DNA of 64,000 bases. Source: Gaeumannomyces sp. JS-464. Taxonomy: Eukaryota; Ascomycota; Sordariomycetes; Magnaporthales; Magnaporthaceae. A program made the position numbers and the translations under genes. A model generated the notes under the pieces. The model did no database searches and had not been told where the DNA came from. It saw only the letters and a program-made list of their open reading frames with translations. Positions 1-11,357 of this stretch are shown here, one piece after another. The stretch lies in assembly GCA_002197995.1 (NCBI GenBank), contig NGZR01000002.1, positions 1,860,001-1,924,000 on the forward strand. The letters are read 5' to 3'. Each line of letters opens with the position of its first letter. Position 1 is the stretch's first letter.

Positions 1-1465
1 TACGTCTCCATCATCAGCGCCGCAAACTCGACACCAGACCCGACCGAAGCCCACTCCAGGTCGGCGCCGGAGGGCGCTTATCCCTGCCTTCAGCGCTGAA
101 GCAGTGCCAGTTCAACCCCCTGACAAAGTCTCCACGCCACAGCCCCGCGAGATACTCGGACTTCATTATGGGCTCCACCGCGCGCGCGACCGAGGACAGG
201 GCTACCAGCCGGTCCTTTGGGTGCGTGAAGCCGGCCCACGAGTACTGCTTGACGAAGTGGAACCACTCGACGGGGCAGAGGTGGAGCGTCCGCCGCGAGC
301 GCGCCACGCTCAGCATGGACTCCTTGCGCCGGCAGGAGCCGACGCCCAGATCGGCCTCGAGCTCGCCGACGTGGTCGAGCGCCTCGGCCGCGCCACACTC
401 CCAGAAGACGCCGTTCTCGGTGAAGTGCAGGAGGCGCGGGGAGAGCGCGCGCTCCTGCATCACCCAGCCGCGGCTGTTGAGGGCGGACGACGAAACGCTC
501 TGGAAAAAGGAGGGGATGGCCGGCAGGACGTGGACCTGGTCGTTGACCGTGCCACCGTCGCCGTCCTCCTCCCCGATAGTCCTGGGGACGGCGCAGGTCT
601 TGGCGGCGCACACTCAGCCTCCGGTGCGAGCCAGAAAGCCCTCGTGGGCGTGGCGGGCACACGTTGCGGCGATTGTGCAAAGGGAGTTCTGGTACACAGA
701 CCCCATCCGGGGCCCCTCGGAGAGCCAGTCCGCGTCGTCCTCGGCGGTCGGCTGGACGATGCAGAGAGCGTCGACCCAGAGGAAGCGGCAGCCCAGTGCG
801 CGGACGAAGGCGAAGGCATCCGTGACCATCTGCGGCATGGTGTCGACCGGCAGATCTACAAGCGTCTGGAAGGGCCCTCGAAGGGCGTAACCAGGATCTG
901 TGTCCCCCCATCGGTAGCTGAGGGTGAAGTACTCTCGGAGAGTGTCGATAGAGGCCAGCCCTTCCGCTAGCCAGTCTTTGCAGTCGATGATCCTCACGGC
1001 TTCCGTCTCGGACAAATCGATTAGCCGTCTCGGGAGACCTGGCGGAGCGTCTCCTCGCGCGTCGTCATCTAGTAGTGGAACGGTGCCGCAGCAGGTCCGT
1101 CGATGCTGCGACAAGCATCGATTTAGCCATTCCCGCGCGCGTTCGATGTACCTATAGTTGTATCCGTCAGTTTCATGTTCGAGGCCGCCATGTAGCTCTT
1201 TGATTCGCAAATTCAGAGCACCGTGGAAAGCCGGCGATGTCAGCTGGATCTGGTCGGTAATGTTTAGTTTTATCTCGCCGGGGGTCTCGTCGAGGGTCTC
1301 GTGCGTGCACCAGGTGCGGAGGTATTGACGGCAGAGCGCGCAGAAATCACAGTTTGCCGACTGTGCGACAAGGTGCTCATACGAAATCCAGGTTCGAGCA
1401 GTATGCACGAATCCTTCGCGCTTTTTTAAATGGATTCCTTCGGTGCAGGCGGAACACCAAGGCAT
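1..1465 (-). pseudogene. HET-domain (heterokaryon incompatibility) protein, broken and partial
   Basis: The ATG is at 1465-1463. The N-terminus has a C-x2-C pair (PWCSAC) and a second Cys pair (CDFCALC), followed by the HET core in order: RLIDLSE, YFTLSYRWG, LPVDTMPQMVTDAFAFVRALG, FLWVDALCIVQ, WLSEGPRMGSVYQNSLCTIAAT, then SRGWVMQERALSPRLLHF and FWECG. HET domains trigger incompatibility cell death or self/non-self responses in filamentous fungi. Two lesions are visible. An in-frame TGA at 614-616 splits the core. Near 50-55 the expected TWSWASV motif appears only if one base is added, and the unshifted frame stops at 14-16. No GT-AG intron removes the TGA. The shifted frame is open to base 1, so the gene continues past the window. 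Either it is a true pseudogene (the TGA could be a mutated CGA) or it carries assembly errors; the family call is secure. Confidence 0.85.
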
Positions 1466-1881
1466 GGTGAAGGGATCGCGGATTGAGGCCGCGGTTGGCG
1501 AAGGAATGTGGCGAGCACAAAACTTGCGGAAGCTAAGGCTTTAAGGAAATTTTCAAAATGCAGGTCACCGGTTCGGCGCGATTGGACTGCCATTTGCAAG
1601 TGATCCCCTACCTAAATATATGTATGCACCTGCGCAGGTCAACATGAGTCCAAGTCTTCCGATCGTGTGTGCCTTGGGCGTTTTGTAAGGCGGAAACGTA
1701 TTTCCGGTTCATGTGGTTTTGATTGTTGTTGTTTGATTGATCAAGTCTGTGCATTTGCCCCACTACCTAGTGCATTGTCCTTCTCCACCGCCTCAAAATG
1801 TACCTAGGCTCGTAGGTTTAGCCACTGAGGCTAGCACTAGTCGCTCATGCTGGGGCCTGAGGTCCGAATCCTCCTATCCTT
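1466..1881. other. Intergenic, HET gene to Ifi-6-16-like gene
   Basis: Tail-side flank of the Ifi-6-16-like gene and upstream flank of the HET gene. I see no ORF, repeat or convincing RNA gene. A T-arm-like string near 1850 lacks a matching acceptor stem. Confidence 0.5.
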
Positions 1882-2512
1882 TCAGGCTCGACCCCAAATC
1901 ATGCCCAGCCGCTGGAAGAAGCTGAACAAAGAGCCTTCAGGGACGAATCCGGCATACGTTGACTGCCACCAGGATGCGAATGTATCTGCAGATCCGTCAG
2001 CTCATGCACGCTCGGAAAACAAAAGCCTGGTAGAAGTACTCACCGGCGACGGGCCCCAGCTCGCCAAAGCCAAGCGCCTCCACCACCCACGGTGCTACGA
2101 AGACCAGCACGCCGATGGCGACGATGGTGGCGAAGCCTGCGACAAGGTACGGGTGTTCCTTGGAGAAGGTGAAAACGGCCCTCGCGGCCTCTTCGGCCTT
2201 GTTGATGGCCTCGGCCAGCGGCGGCCCCACCTTCTCTCGACCCTCCTTGATGACAGTCTCGAGGCCGGCGACGATGGCGCGGGCGATGTTCTCGGTCCAG
2301 CCCTGCTCGCCGACGACGTCGCGTACGCGACGCTGCAGGGCCGGGCCGCTCTTCTCGGCGGTGCGGAGCAGCTCAATCACCTCGGCCGAGATCTCTTGGG
2401 CGGAGCGAGCACCGTCGGGCGCCCGGACTTGGGCCTTCTCGCTGGCCCTGGGGCGGGTATCCTCGGGATCGGTGCTGCCGAAGCAGGCGGCGATGGTCTT
2501 GAGCACCTCCAT
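1882..2512 (-). CDS. Ifi-6-16/ISG12-like small membrane protein, two exons
   Basis: Exon 1 is 2512-2044 and exon 2 is 1985-1882, with an intron (gtgagt...ctgcag) between; the join gives 573 nt, 190 residues plus stop, in frame. The start was chosen because it directly precedes MEVLKTIAACFGS and has a purine at -3; an upstream open frame is proline-rich and unlike the family. The N-terminal half is polar and helical (SAQEISAEVIELLRTAEKSG, amphipathic repeats). It is followed by a hydrophobic segment (YLVAGFATIVAIGVLVFVAP) and the conserved tail WVVEALGFGELGPVAD, SWWQSTYAG and GSLFSFFQRLG, completed only after splicing. The Gly/Ala-rich segment and tail match fungal members of the Ifi-6-16 family (PF06140). 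These resemble animal interferon-induced mitochondrial or ER membrane proteins, but their fungal role is not established. The ORF without the splice would end in an unrelated tail. Confidence 0.75.
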
Positions 2513-5500
2513 TTCGCTGGCAGCAGGTGGTCTTAAGGCGTTTGCTAAGGATTGTGGATCGCGGCGCCAACCTGGAAGCCTGTCTCGGGTCGTCGAAGCG
2601 AGCGGGAAAGCGAAGCGGGTTGGGGTCCAGTTTAAGCCGCTGTGGGGAAGACGGCGCGACGGCGGGACGTGGGGGCCTGAGCTTGGCTTTGAAGGTGGTT
2701 GAAGTCGAGTTTGCCGCACGCGATGCACAGAATGTGCGCGATACATAAAACAGGCAGGCGTCCGATTGCGAGAGCCGATAATCACGGTCTAGAAGTGATG
2801 GTAGGAGCGGGACTGTCTTGGGAAGAATTGCAGGCCAAAGGCCAGTGGGTGGCGCGCAGCTTTTACACGTCGCAGAGGGTGGGTGCCTGGAGGAGCCTGC
2901 CCGGTCTGCCACTCACGACACCGTTGGCCGTCAGATTTGGCCGGCCTCCCGCATGGCATACGCGCCCAAAGAAAAGTGAGGCTACAGAGATTTTACCAAC
3001 CGGCCTAGTGGGGTTCCGAGAGGCCCGACCAATGTACCGCAGACGAGCCACACCGAAGCTTGTTTTCTCGGGGCGAATTGGTAGGAGCCACGGTCCCGAC
3101 AAAAAACCATGCACTTCCGCACCGCACTTGCACCACTCGCAACACCTAACTACCAGCACCTAATAACCAAAATGAAAGCTATTTGCACAGGAAGTTGAAG
3201 GGCCCAATCTACATCTATATTCCTATTTTCTGGCTTCTAATTTAAGGGTGGCTGTGTTAGGTCTGTCAGTTTTGGAAAAAGAAAAAAAAAAAAAAGAAGA
3301 ACTTCAAACAGCGCACCGCAAAGGTGCCCGTTTTTTTGTTGGGACCGCGGGAGCCCAGCCGCTGTGCCGCCACCATCAGGTGGGGCTCCCCCAAGAAAAC
3401 AACCTCCGTGGACACGGGCCAGGGAAGCGTATGGGTTTTCGCACGGGAGAACTGCCATTGGAAAGGCAGGAAGAAAAAGTAGTCAGGCTAGATAAAAACA
3501 TAAGCTAGTCGTCCCGGATTCACTGGAATTTTCCAATGTTTTCTAAATGAGGTTTCAACGCGGCTTGCAGCCAATTTGCCTATGGTCGCGACAGTGTCGT
3601 AGAAGGACGTGCCCACGAGATATAGCTTGGACACACAAACGATTGCAATATTTCCCACAGAGGCGAACGATCACCTATAGGAACGAGTTAGTAACCCATT
3701 TGGGTAGCTTGGAGCAACCACATTTGCATCCGAGAACAGGACTTGATGGTAAGAAAGGGAGGAGAGAGTAGGGCGGTGAGGGCAGGGATAGCGGCTCCTT
3801 GCGTTTAAATCTTGATGTATGTGCACACATATCAATTTCCAAATAATTATCGCATAAAGCTCTAAGGTCCCCCGACTCCACGCCTCCACTGGCTTCCGTG
3901 CGTAGCCGTCCCAGGGGTCGTATTTCCCGATCGCATAAGTAGATGGAAGATCATATCTAGACCACATCATCACCTTGAACATTAATCGTATCCCGAGCGA
4001 GAACGGAACGTTGCCAGATGCTTCAATAGCTGCACAATACCCTCGAAAAGGACTTGGTTCTTGACGCGGGGCTGCTGCGTACTTAAAATGCCAGTGCAGG
4101 CCGTTGGGTCGGGCTTGCATTGAGGGGCTGTCCCAATACAACAGATAGTCCGAGGCTAGGATTTCCCACACCAAGATAAGGTTTCCCGGGCCGCTTCTTG
4201 CCATCTGCGGCCGGCAACCTTTTTCGTGGGTGAAAACGGGCAGACTCCAGGGAAGGGAAGCCGCCCGACTGTGCGGCCACCAAAGGAAAATGGTATTGCC
4301 ATTGACAGGCGGCCTAATACCTCTTTTCTGAACATGACCCCGATGATCCGATGATCCGAACCGCGGGATGCTGCAAGTGGCAGATGCACGACGGGTATGC
4401 ACTAGCTGGGGACCCTGCACAAACCCAGCGATCGACCACAATCCTCCGGCACGACGCCCTGTGACGGATTGTCCCAGGCCAGCAGAAGTTGGGACGGAAA
4501 ACGTCCGACGAACCCGAGCCCGCACGAAGCTCAAATGGCCATCCCATCCATCGGACGAACCATCAGACCGCGCACCCGAAGGGTTCCCCACGAAGGGGAA
4601 TAGGCTCGACTGCGGATGGCCCCTTTGAGAATGATCCCACAGCTCGCGCCCGCCCTGAGGCTAGGCCCCTCACGACGCCTTGAAACATGGCGCTCTTCTA
4701 TGAGCCCCCCACGAACACGGTCGAAGTTTCAGAATGTTCGACGGCGGCTTTCTATAGAAAACGCTTTGACGAGAGGAGAATGCTTATTTTTGTATATCCC
4801 CATCATCTCGCTTCCCGTGGCAAACAGCTCCTCGACGTTGCATGGGGTCGATGGCATCTGGCCACTAGGTGAGGAACCTGCGCTTACACAGTAAGACGAT
4901 GCAGGAAACGAAAGTTTGTCACGAGGCAGGCAGGAGGCTCGAGCGGCAAGCGCTCGGCGGCCGCTGGAGAATGTCCATAGCTTTTCGCCGACGCGGCTGG
5001 GGTCGGTGCCGCGAGGGGGAGTCAACGGTACATGGCATCACTTGCTCGCTCCGGATGCCGTCCATGCTCCATGAGGAGGTGACCGCCCGCACGAAGAGGA
5101 GGTTCTCGTTCGCAGGCGGCACTCCCGTACCTAAAAACCTCGAAGCCTCCCTCCCCACGATGACAGGTGTTCCCATCCATCACCACGCGAGAGATCCCTA
5201 GACGGACGTGATTTTGTGCACGTCTGTCTGCATTTCCACGTGAAAGAAAGCCCGCAGTCTGCCAAAGGTGCCCGGGCAGGTATATCAGGTGACTGACTCT
5301 TGGCCAAATGACACCGTCCACAGCGCTGACGTTGCGCCCGTGCTACTCTGGCGTGCTCGTGGGCGTCTGTGCTTCGCCCAAGAAGGAAAAAACGGGAGAA
5401 AAATGGTAAAGAAGAGAAAAGTCTAAATGGAAATTGACTTTTGCGCATGCGACGTACGCACCAGGCTTGACTCGGGACTGAAAGGGCAGGGATCGCGCCT

Positions 5501-7684
5501 GACAGGCTGGGATTGCAGGACCCAGGGCTCGAGGGTAGGATTGCGATCGCATTCAGGGAACCAATGCGCTCATTTTTGGCAGGAAACGCCAGACCACCTA
5601 GTCATCGACGGTGCTCAGGCAGTCATCTACACACAGGCGCGGCTAGTAGTGCGACGTACATGCGTCGTGCTGGGTGCCAACCAGGAGTCTTGGGTCTCTT
5701 CGGCTCGGTTGTTCGTGGCCGCTTGTGGACTTGCTGGCGCTGACAACCTGCCTAGCTGGGAAGGAGAAACATGTTTCGACTGGGCATTGCTGGAGCTCCC
5801 GAGAATAGCAGTCGAAGCCCCTCTAATCAACCAGTTCCCACGTGTTCGCGCTTTCTGCGCTGGTCGTCTCCCCACCGAGGGGGAGAGTGGTCGACGATGA
5901 TGTCGACCAGGACGACCAGGGGCGTTGAGGGCGGCCATGGCGGCTAGGCGGCACGAGAGGGACAGAGGGCTGCTTCCTGGGCAGCCAAAGGATTTGCCAC
6001 TCAGATCGTCCCGTCTCCGTTGACGAGATAACCTCCAACGGGCCGCCATAGTCTAACGGTAGAACCAGGCGCAAGCCACGGACACATGGGATGAGGTTAA
6101 TTCCTGGGTGGCGAAGCAGGCAGGCCAGGGTGTTGTTGACGTGCATGTGGGCAAAGCTGGAGGCGCGCGCGTTTAGACAAGCAACATTGGGGAAACGAAA
6201 CGACCGGGGATCACGTCAGGGCAGGAACACAACGCGCCGACCCCAGATCGTAGCCGAAAGCCTACCCCATCGTAAAGTTTTTTGACAGGCAGGGGTGGTA
6301 ATCGTCATCGTTCCCAAACTGCCCGCCCACATCCCCTTTTGGGAGCAGGATGGGTCTCGATGGTAGAGCTATGGTGGTAGTTGACGAGGAAACGAAGCGA
6401 CGAGGCCTGTACATAACGTGTGGGAGTTAGAGTTTTGCGCACTGCCATCAGCGTTGGGGACGTAATATGGCGGGCGTCCACTGTGCGCACGGTGGTGGGG
6501 AAAATGGCGTTGTTTTTGATCGCGAATTACTCTTTTGGGCCCGGGTCGCGGGGTCTGTGTGGGCAGACGCTGGTGATGTGGAAAGCGACGAAAGCGACAC
6601 GAGCGTAGGTAGGCAGTTGGGGATTTGACGCCTCGCGCTTGCTGCTGGCTTTGGCCAGATATGAGGGAGAAAAAGAAAAGGAGAATCGCCTGCTTACAGA
6701 CGTTGTCTTTTTGTGGTAGATACAGAGGTGTATCCATCATGTTGGATCCCGGCATGTGCATCAATTTGCTTGCATAGGTATCCTCAAATCCAATCCCGCG
6801 TGGCAAACAAAACAAACCCCGTCTGAACCCCGTCTGCCCAACAATGCCCAGGCATACACCCCGCGACCGTCAAATGCAAGCAACAGGGAAGCGAAAAAAG
6901 CTCCCGAACGGGAAACACGCAGTGGAGTGTTCGTTTCTCGCTCCACCAAATGTTCTGCAGCCTACTGCGCGGGCACCCCTGGCGACAGCCGATCCCCTCC
7001 CTGTGTCATTCTCCCCCGCCAGGAACAAACAAGCGCACTGACGCCCAGGTGCCACGGCAGGTGGTGCCAGGGGTTTCGATAAAGAAGGTTCGTCGGACGG
7101 GAGGGGAGCTCTCGTATCAGCACGTACCACGTACACGCGCGCCTCCCACTCAAACAGGCGCGAAGAGTGCGAGGGGAAGCAGGCCCCGTTATCGCCTTAC
7201 CAGCAACACCCTTGCCTCGAGAGGTCGATGCACGCCCAAGCTGGCGGTGCCTGGGAGGTGGACAGGGGGGTTGAGTGAGTCGCCCGCCGCGGACCCGACG
7301 GTCGGCGAGAGAATGTAAATATGTGCCTCATGGCCTACTCGTGCTGGTGACTGGTTGCTGGGTGCTCTTCCCATTCAGCCTTTATCAAGATACCCCTCTG
7401 CTTTTCTTTCCTTTCTCAACTTTCTCCGCCGTTACTATTGGCGATTTCCTTCGACGTTGGCGTGCAGCAGGCTGCTGTTTGATACCACCCATACAACCTA
7501 CTCGTCCTTCGACCTGCGCCGCGCGCCCTTCCATTATCGTGAACCTATTCTCTAGTTCTTAAAAAAAAGGTTTTTCTTCCGAGTGTATTATCATATTCGG
7601 GGATCGAATACGCACCAGCCGATTCCCCTTCAGCCGACAACCCGACTCTACACGAACACACAACATCACATCAACACATTCAAG
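2513..7684. other. Long intergenic region without a convincing gene
   Basis: About 5 kb. Open frames exist on both strands (longest about 300 codons at 3671-4591, minus) but none shows a recognisable domain, a fungal splice pattern or sensible composition. A short A-run lies near 3280-3298. A degenerate tRNA-like string lies at about 6041-6113. The last 300 bp (7370-7680) become pyrimidine-rich and are probably the leader of the next gene. Confidence 0.5.
7370..7684 (+). promoter_or_regulatory. Pyrimidine-rich leader of the first membrane-protein paralogue
   Basis: CT-rich stretches (tttctttcctttctc and similar) directly precede the ATG at 7685, which sits in the context caagATGG. Such tracts are typical of fungal transcription-start and 5' UTR regions. 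The exact start site cannot be read from sequence. Confidence 0.35.
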
Positions 7685-8860
7685 ATGGTGGCACTAGGAA
7701 AGCGCGGATCCGGCGTGGAGGAGCTCAGGAATCCGAAGAGGCAAGCCCAGGGCAATGAGCCTCCCAGGGGGAGGCCGGCACCAATCATGACCGCCTCGCC
7801 GACGCCCATCATCGAGGCCGCCACCGACGCCCCAGAAGTGCCCACGACGCTCGCCACGCTCGTGCGCCCGAGCTCGTCGTCGTCCAGCTTCGGGGCCTCG
7901 ACCACAAGCGCGGGCGCGCCGCTCGTGAGCCCGTCGACCCTCCTGACGGCGCCGTCAGTCTCGGGCACCCCGTATGACATGCCGTACCCGCCCGTGCAGA
8001 CGCTCTCCTCCCCTCCACCTGTCATCTTCACCTCGGCGCCGGGCAGTGCTGCCTCACCGGCGCGTGACAACGTCGGGAACGCCATTGGGATCGTGTTTGG
8101 TGCTCTTGGTATGTCTTCCGTCTCCCACCTTCAACATTGCATCATCTGTCCCCGTACGAATCCCAGACTAACACCTCCAACCGACAACAGCCTGCGCAGT
8201 GACTCTCGGCTTCATCATGGTCATCTGCACGGTCAGGAGGCGGCGCGCGCGGAACCAGCCCTCCCCCCGCGCCAAGGCGTCGTCGCCGCCACCGCCTTAC
8301 TCGGACCGGCCCGTCAACACCTGTCGACCCTGATGCCGCCGCGGCCGCCCCTGCACACGCCCATGGCCGAGCTCAGCGCGCAGTCGCCCGCCATCCCGGG
8401 CCCGCAGGAGCTGGCGGTGCCGTCGCCCGTCAAGACCGGCTACCGCCCGGCCTCGCCCTGGCCGTTCCCGGACCCGTCGCCGTCGGGCGGCAGGGCGGTG
8501 CGCGATAGGGGGGAAGTGCCGTCGGCGCCGCCGTCGACGTTTGTGCTGCAGCCGCCGCCCAAGACGCTCTTCTCGCGCATCTCGCGCTACAGCGCCCGCT
8601 ACTCGAAGCGCTCGACGGGGCTGACCCTGCTGGACGAGAAGCAATTCTCGGCCTACTGCAAGCTCAGCGGCGGCGCAAAGTCGCCCATCAGCGACAAGGC
8701 AAACCAGATCCTCGGCAAGTTCGACGACGCGCCCCTGTGCAAGCCCAGCCCGGCGTTCAAGAAGCTGCAGCCGCCCAGGAGCCCCTTCAAGATGCTCGGC
8801 CGCTTCCCGACCCGTGACGAGTGGAAGAGCGGCAGGGTGGCGTCGGGTTATTGCCCTTAA
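7685..8860 (+). CDS. Single-pass membrane protein of unknown function (paralogue 1), one frame break
   Basis: Exon 1 is 7685-8108, the intron is 8109-8190 (gtatgt...aacag), and exon 2 is 8191-8860. The N-terminal part is Ser/Thr/Pro-rich and presumably outside the cell or in the lumen. Splicing creates a transmembrane segment, IGIVFGALACAVTLGFIMV, followed by a stop-transfer cluster VRRRRARNQ. The cytoplasmic tail ends with RYSKRSTGLTLLDEKQF and a terminal block containing RDEWK. This tail is shared with the protein at 11358-13162, so it is real. The membrane frame and the tail frame differ by one base somewhere in about 8300-8340, after PPPPYSD. One added base gives 364 residues. A 71 nt intron with a weak gtcaac donor ending at gcgcag (about 8312-8382) would also restore the frame. 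No signal peptide is obvious. I do not recognise the family. Confidence 0.6.
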   Translation: MVALGKRGSGVEELRNPKRQAQGNEPPRGRPAPIMTASPTPIIEAATDAPEVPTTLATLVRPSSSSSSFGASTTSAGAPLVSPSTLLTAPSVSGTPYDMPYPPVQTLSSPPPVIFTSAPGSAASPARDNVGNAIGIVFGALGMSSVSHLQHCIICPRTNPRLTPPTDNSLRSDSRLHHGHLHGQEAARAEPALPPRQGVVAATALLGPARQHLSTLMPPRPPLHTPMAELSAQSPAIPGPQELAVPSPVKTGYRPASPWPFPDPSPSGGRAVRDRGEVPSAPPSTFVLQPPPKTLFSRISRYSARYSKRSTGLTLLDEKQFSAYCKLSGGAKSPISDKANQILGKFDDAPLCKPSPAFKKLQPPRSPFKMLGRFPTRDEWKSGRVASGYCP

Positions 8861-11357
8861 TCTTCTTCTCCTTCTTTTTCTTCTTTTCAACGGGGGGCTA
8901 GTCCCCAACAGCTTAGGCGTTTGTTCGGTCGGATATTGGGAGCATTGGGCATATTGGACATAATGCATCATGTGCTTTTTTCTTTTGTTTTAATTTTTGC
9001 TTCTTGACCCGGCTTGCTGGCTTAGCGTCGCGAGCATCCGTGGTAGTCAGCTGGAACTCGAGCCGAGATTCTCCAATTCGACTGTTTTGGTAGTTTAATT
9101 CACCATCGACTTCATATACCTCCATCCTTGCATGCACTGTGTGTTGTTTGAGTTTACATCGACTGGGAAACATCCGTTTCGGTCGTCGGCCTCGGCCGAG
9201 TCTCGTCGTCGAGTCGCAGTTAGATTGTCCCCACCCTCTACCCCTCCCTCATTCACTCCTTTGCTCCTCGTGTCCTCTCCCGACTTTTGTTTGCCTGCAC
9301 ACGCTTAAAGATGCCCTGGCGAGGTCTCCTTGGACCTCGTGCGGAACACGCAACTAAGCGACAGCTAACCGTTTGTATTTTAGGGTACGAATGAGCTGCC
9401 GAGAGACAAGGGTTTACGTTCAAACTGGCAGGGCGTTGCGGGACGCCGCTCCAAGGGAAAGCCGTGTCGGGAGGCGCCACTGAAAAAAAAAAGATGGAAG
9501 TCTGTGTGTGGGGGCTGGATTCTTCGAGATGCGTTCGAGCGGGTCTGCCCGCACGGGCCCTTCCCCTAACGGGATTTGGAAGTGGGCCTGCTGTTTCGAC
9601 TTTGGATTTCGCAAAGATGCGCCAAATCGGCAAATTAGGGGCTATTACAGTAATCCCGTTTAACTTTCTATCGAAGGGAAAACATTGAAAGGTTGGTTAT
9701 CCTCTTTGTCGTGCTGACTACTTAGACATGTCCTGCCTATCTGATTTGGGTTTGAAGTTTTGGAAGAATTGACGAGGTGGGGAAAGTCCTTGAAGTGGGT
9801 CAAAGTCTAATCTCGCTGGGGAAAGGGTGGATTGAGGTCGTGGTGGAGGGCGAAGTGGAAAATGATCAAGGAAAAAAAGAAAAGAAAAAGAAAAGGGAGA
9901 AACTAGGAAATAAAGTCAGCGATATCGAGGTTTATAGACGGGCAGGCACCCAGGCGACTATACTGTCCGTGCTCATTTAGCAGGCTCATCGGTCGCTGAC
10001 GCCAGAGCACTGGTGGCTTTGTGTGGATTTCTCATGGTCGTGCTTGGATTCCCCCACCTCAGCCTTGGCAACTGTAGGCGGACGATGTGGACTTTTCTTT
10101 GGTGGAGTGTGGGGCGGCTCGTTACAGTAGGTCGAGGGAGAGCTTCTCTTCTCATCTTTCCAACTGCCGGCTAGGATGCGAACGAGAGTTAGTGTTTCCA
10201 TGCGGATACTCCTATTTCCATCCCGCCGAGTCCGCGTTATCTGATCTATGTGGCTTGCCAAAAGCCAAAGGTCTGATGAACATGGGCACCTGGGTATAAT
10301 GCCGAGAGCACAGCCTCATGGGACATTCTAACGTCGGCTCGGGCTAAGTCGCGTGGCGGAGAGATGGCAGGCTGGGCAGGGCGCATCTGAAACGACAGCC
10401 ACAGGCCCGGCTATCTCCGGACTCATTGCCGCCGTCGGGTCCAGCACATCTCTGCGAATGCAGGACCTGAGTGACGTCGGTGGTGTCGGGCAGGCCACCT
10501 CAGAGAAGGCGAGCACGCGAGCAGATGTCAAATTCGGCGGCTGGTGGGGGGGCCTTTCCCTAGCCACACGCAGGGGTCCTGTTTCAGTTCCCCACCGAGC
10601 CAATAGCTTGTCGCCACTAAGCTCCCTCTGCGCCCAGCGAAAACAGAGCGCAGGAAAAGCGCCAAGAAAGCCCTTGGACGCGCTGCCCGTCGTCCCATGT
10701 TTCTGGCTGCAGCGCCAAGAATCCCATCTGTCGCGTCTTTTCCATTCTCCCGCCGTCCGAGCAGGGCGCTGCTGCGCACCGTTGCTCTTGGCGGTCGCGG
10801 AAGCGTGGATCTCGGTCACTGATCCCAACGGGCCTTGGCCCCTCCCGAATCCCCATCTGCCATCTCCCATGGGCTCGCATTTCCCATTTTTTCGCCCCTT
10901 CGACCGCAGCCACACCACACAGCTGGCTGGCCAAGCCAAGCGCCCGCCCCAGAGCGCCGACACTGTTCCCACAACCGATCGCCATGGGGCTCCTGCAACT
11001 GATACCAACCGTGAGAGCCGCCAGGGGCCTATTGGCTGGCTGGCTCCGCTGCCCGCCCTCCCCGTGCCCACCAAAGCCTCCCGATCTCTCGGCCCAGTTG
11101 GCAAAGCTTGAAATCTCTTACCTGTCTTGGTCCTGCTACATCTTGGCTCCCTCTTCCCTTCCTTTCTTCTCTTTATTTCTTTCTCCTTTCTACCCATTTA
11201 CCTTTCTCCTAACCGGCAGCCGGCTACCGCTCTTTCCCCTTTCTTCTCTCATTCTGTCTTGCGTTGAGCGCTGTTTCTGCTATTCTTGTCAACAACATTC
11301 TTTTTGTTTACCTTTGTTTCTTCTTTTCGGCATCTCCTTTCCTTCTTCACAGCCAAG
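8861..11357. other. Intergenic between the two membrane-protein paralogues
   Basis: No recognisable gene. There are purine-rich A-runs near 9481-9491 and 9870-9900. Open frames at 10328-11197 have no domain or codon signature. From about 11140 the sequence is strongly CT-rich and leads into the next ATG. Confidence 0.5.
11140..11357 (+). promoter_or_regulatory. CT-rich leader of the repeat-containing paralogue
   Basis: Long pyrimidine runs (ttcttctctttatttctttc and similar) occupy most of the 200 bp before the ATG at 11358 (context caagATGT). This is the usual look of a fungal promoter-proximal and 5' UTR region. No TATA element is clear. Confidence 0.35.

Noticed and set aside
3671..4591. 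306-codon open frame on the minus strand
   Set aside because: No recognisable domain, no hydrophobic or compositional logic, and overlapping open frames in other registers. Probably chance in moderately GC-rich DNA.
6041..6113. tRNA-like string (ccgccatagtctaacggtagaac ... ggttaattcc ... tggcg)
   Set aside because: The A-box part and an acceptor-like CGCCA/TGGCG pair are present, but the D stem has a bulge, the T arm lacks the GGTTCGA consensus and a five-base stem, and no clean anticodon arm forms. At best a decayed tRNA.
8312..8382. A second 71 nt intron in membrane paralogue 1
   Set aside because: It restores the frame and has a ctgat branch-like site, but the gtcaac donor is poor and a one-base loss is equally good given how common such losses are here. 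Left open in the gene entry, not called.
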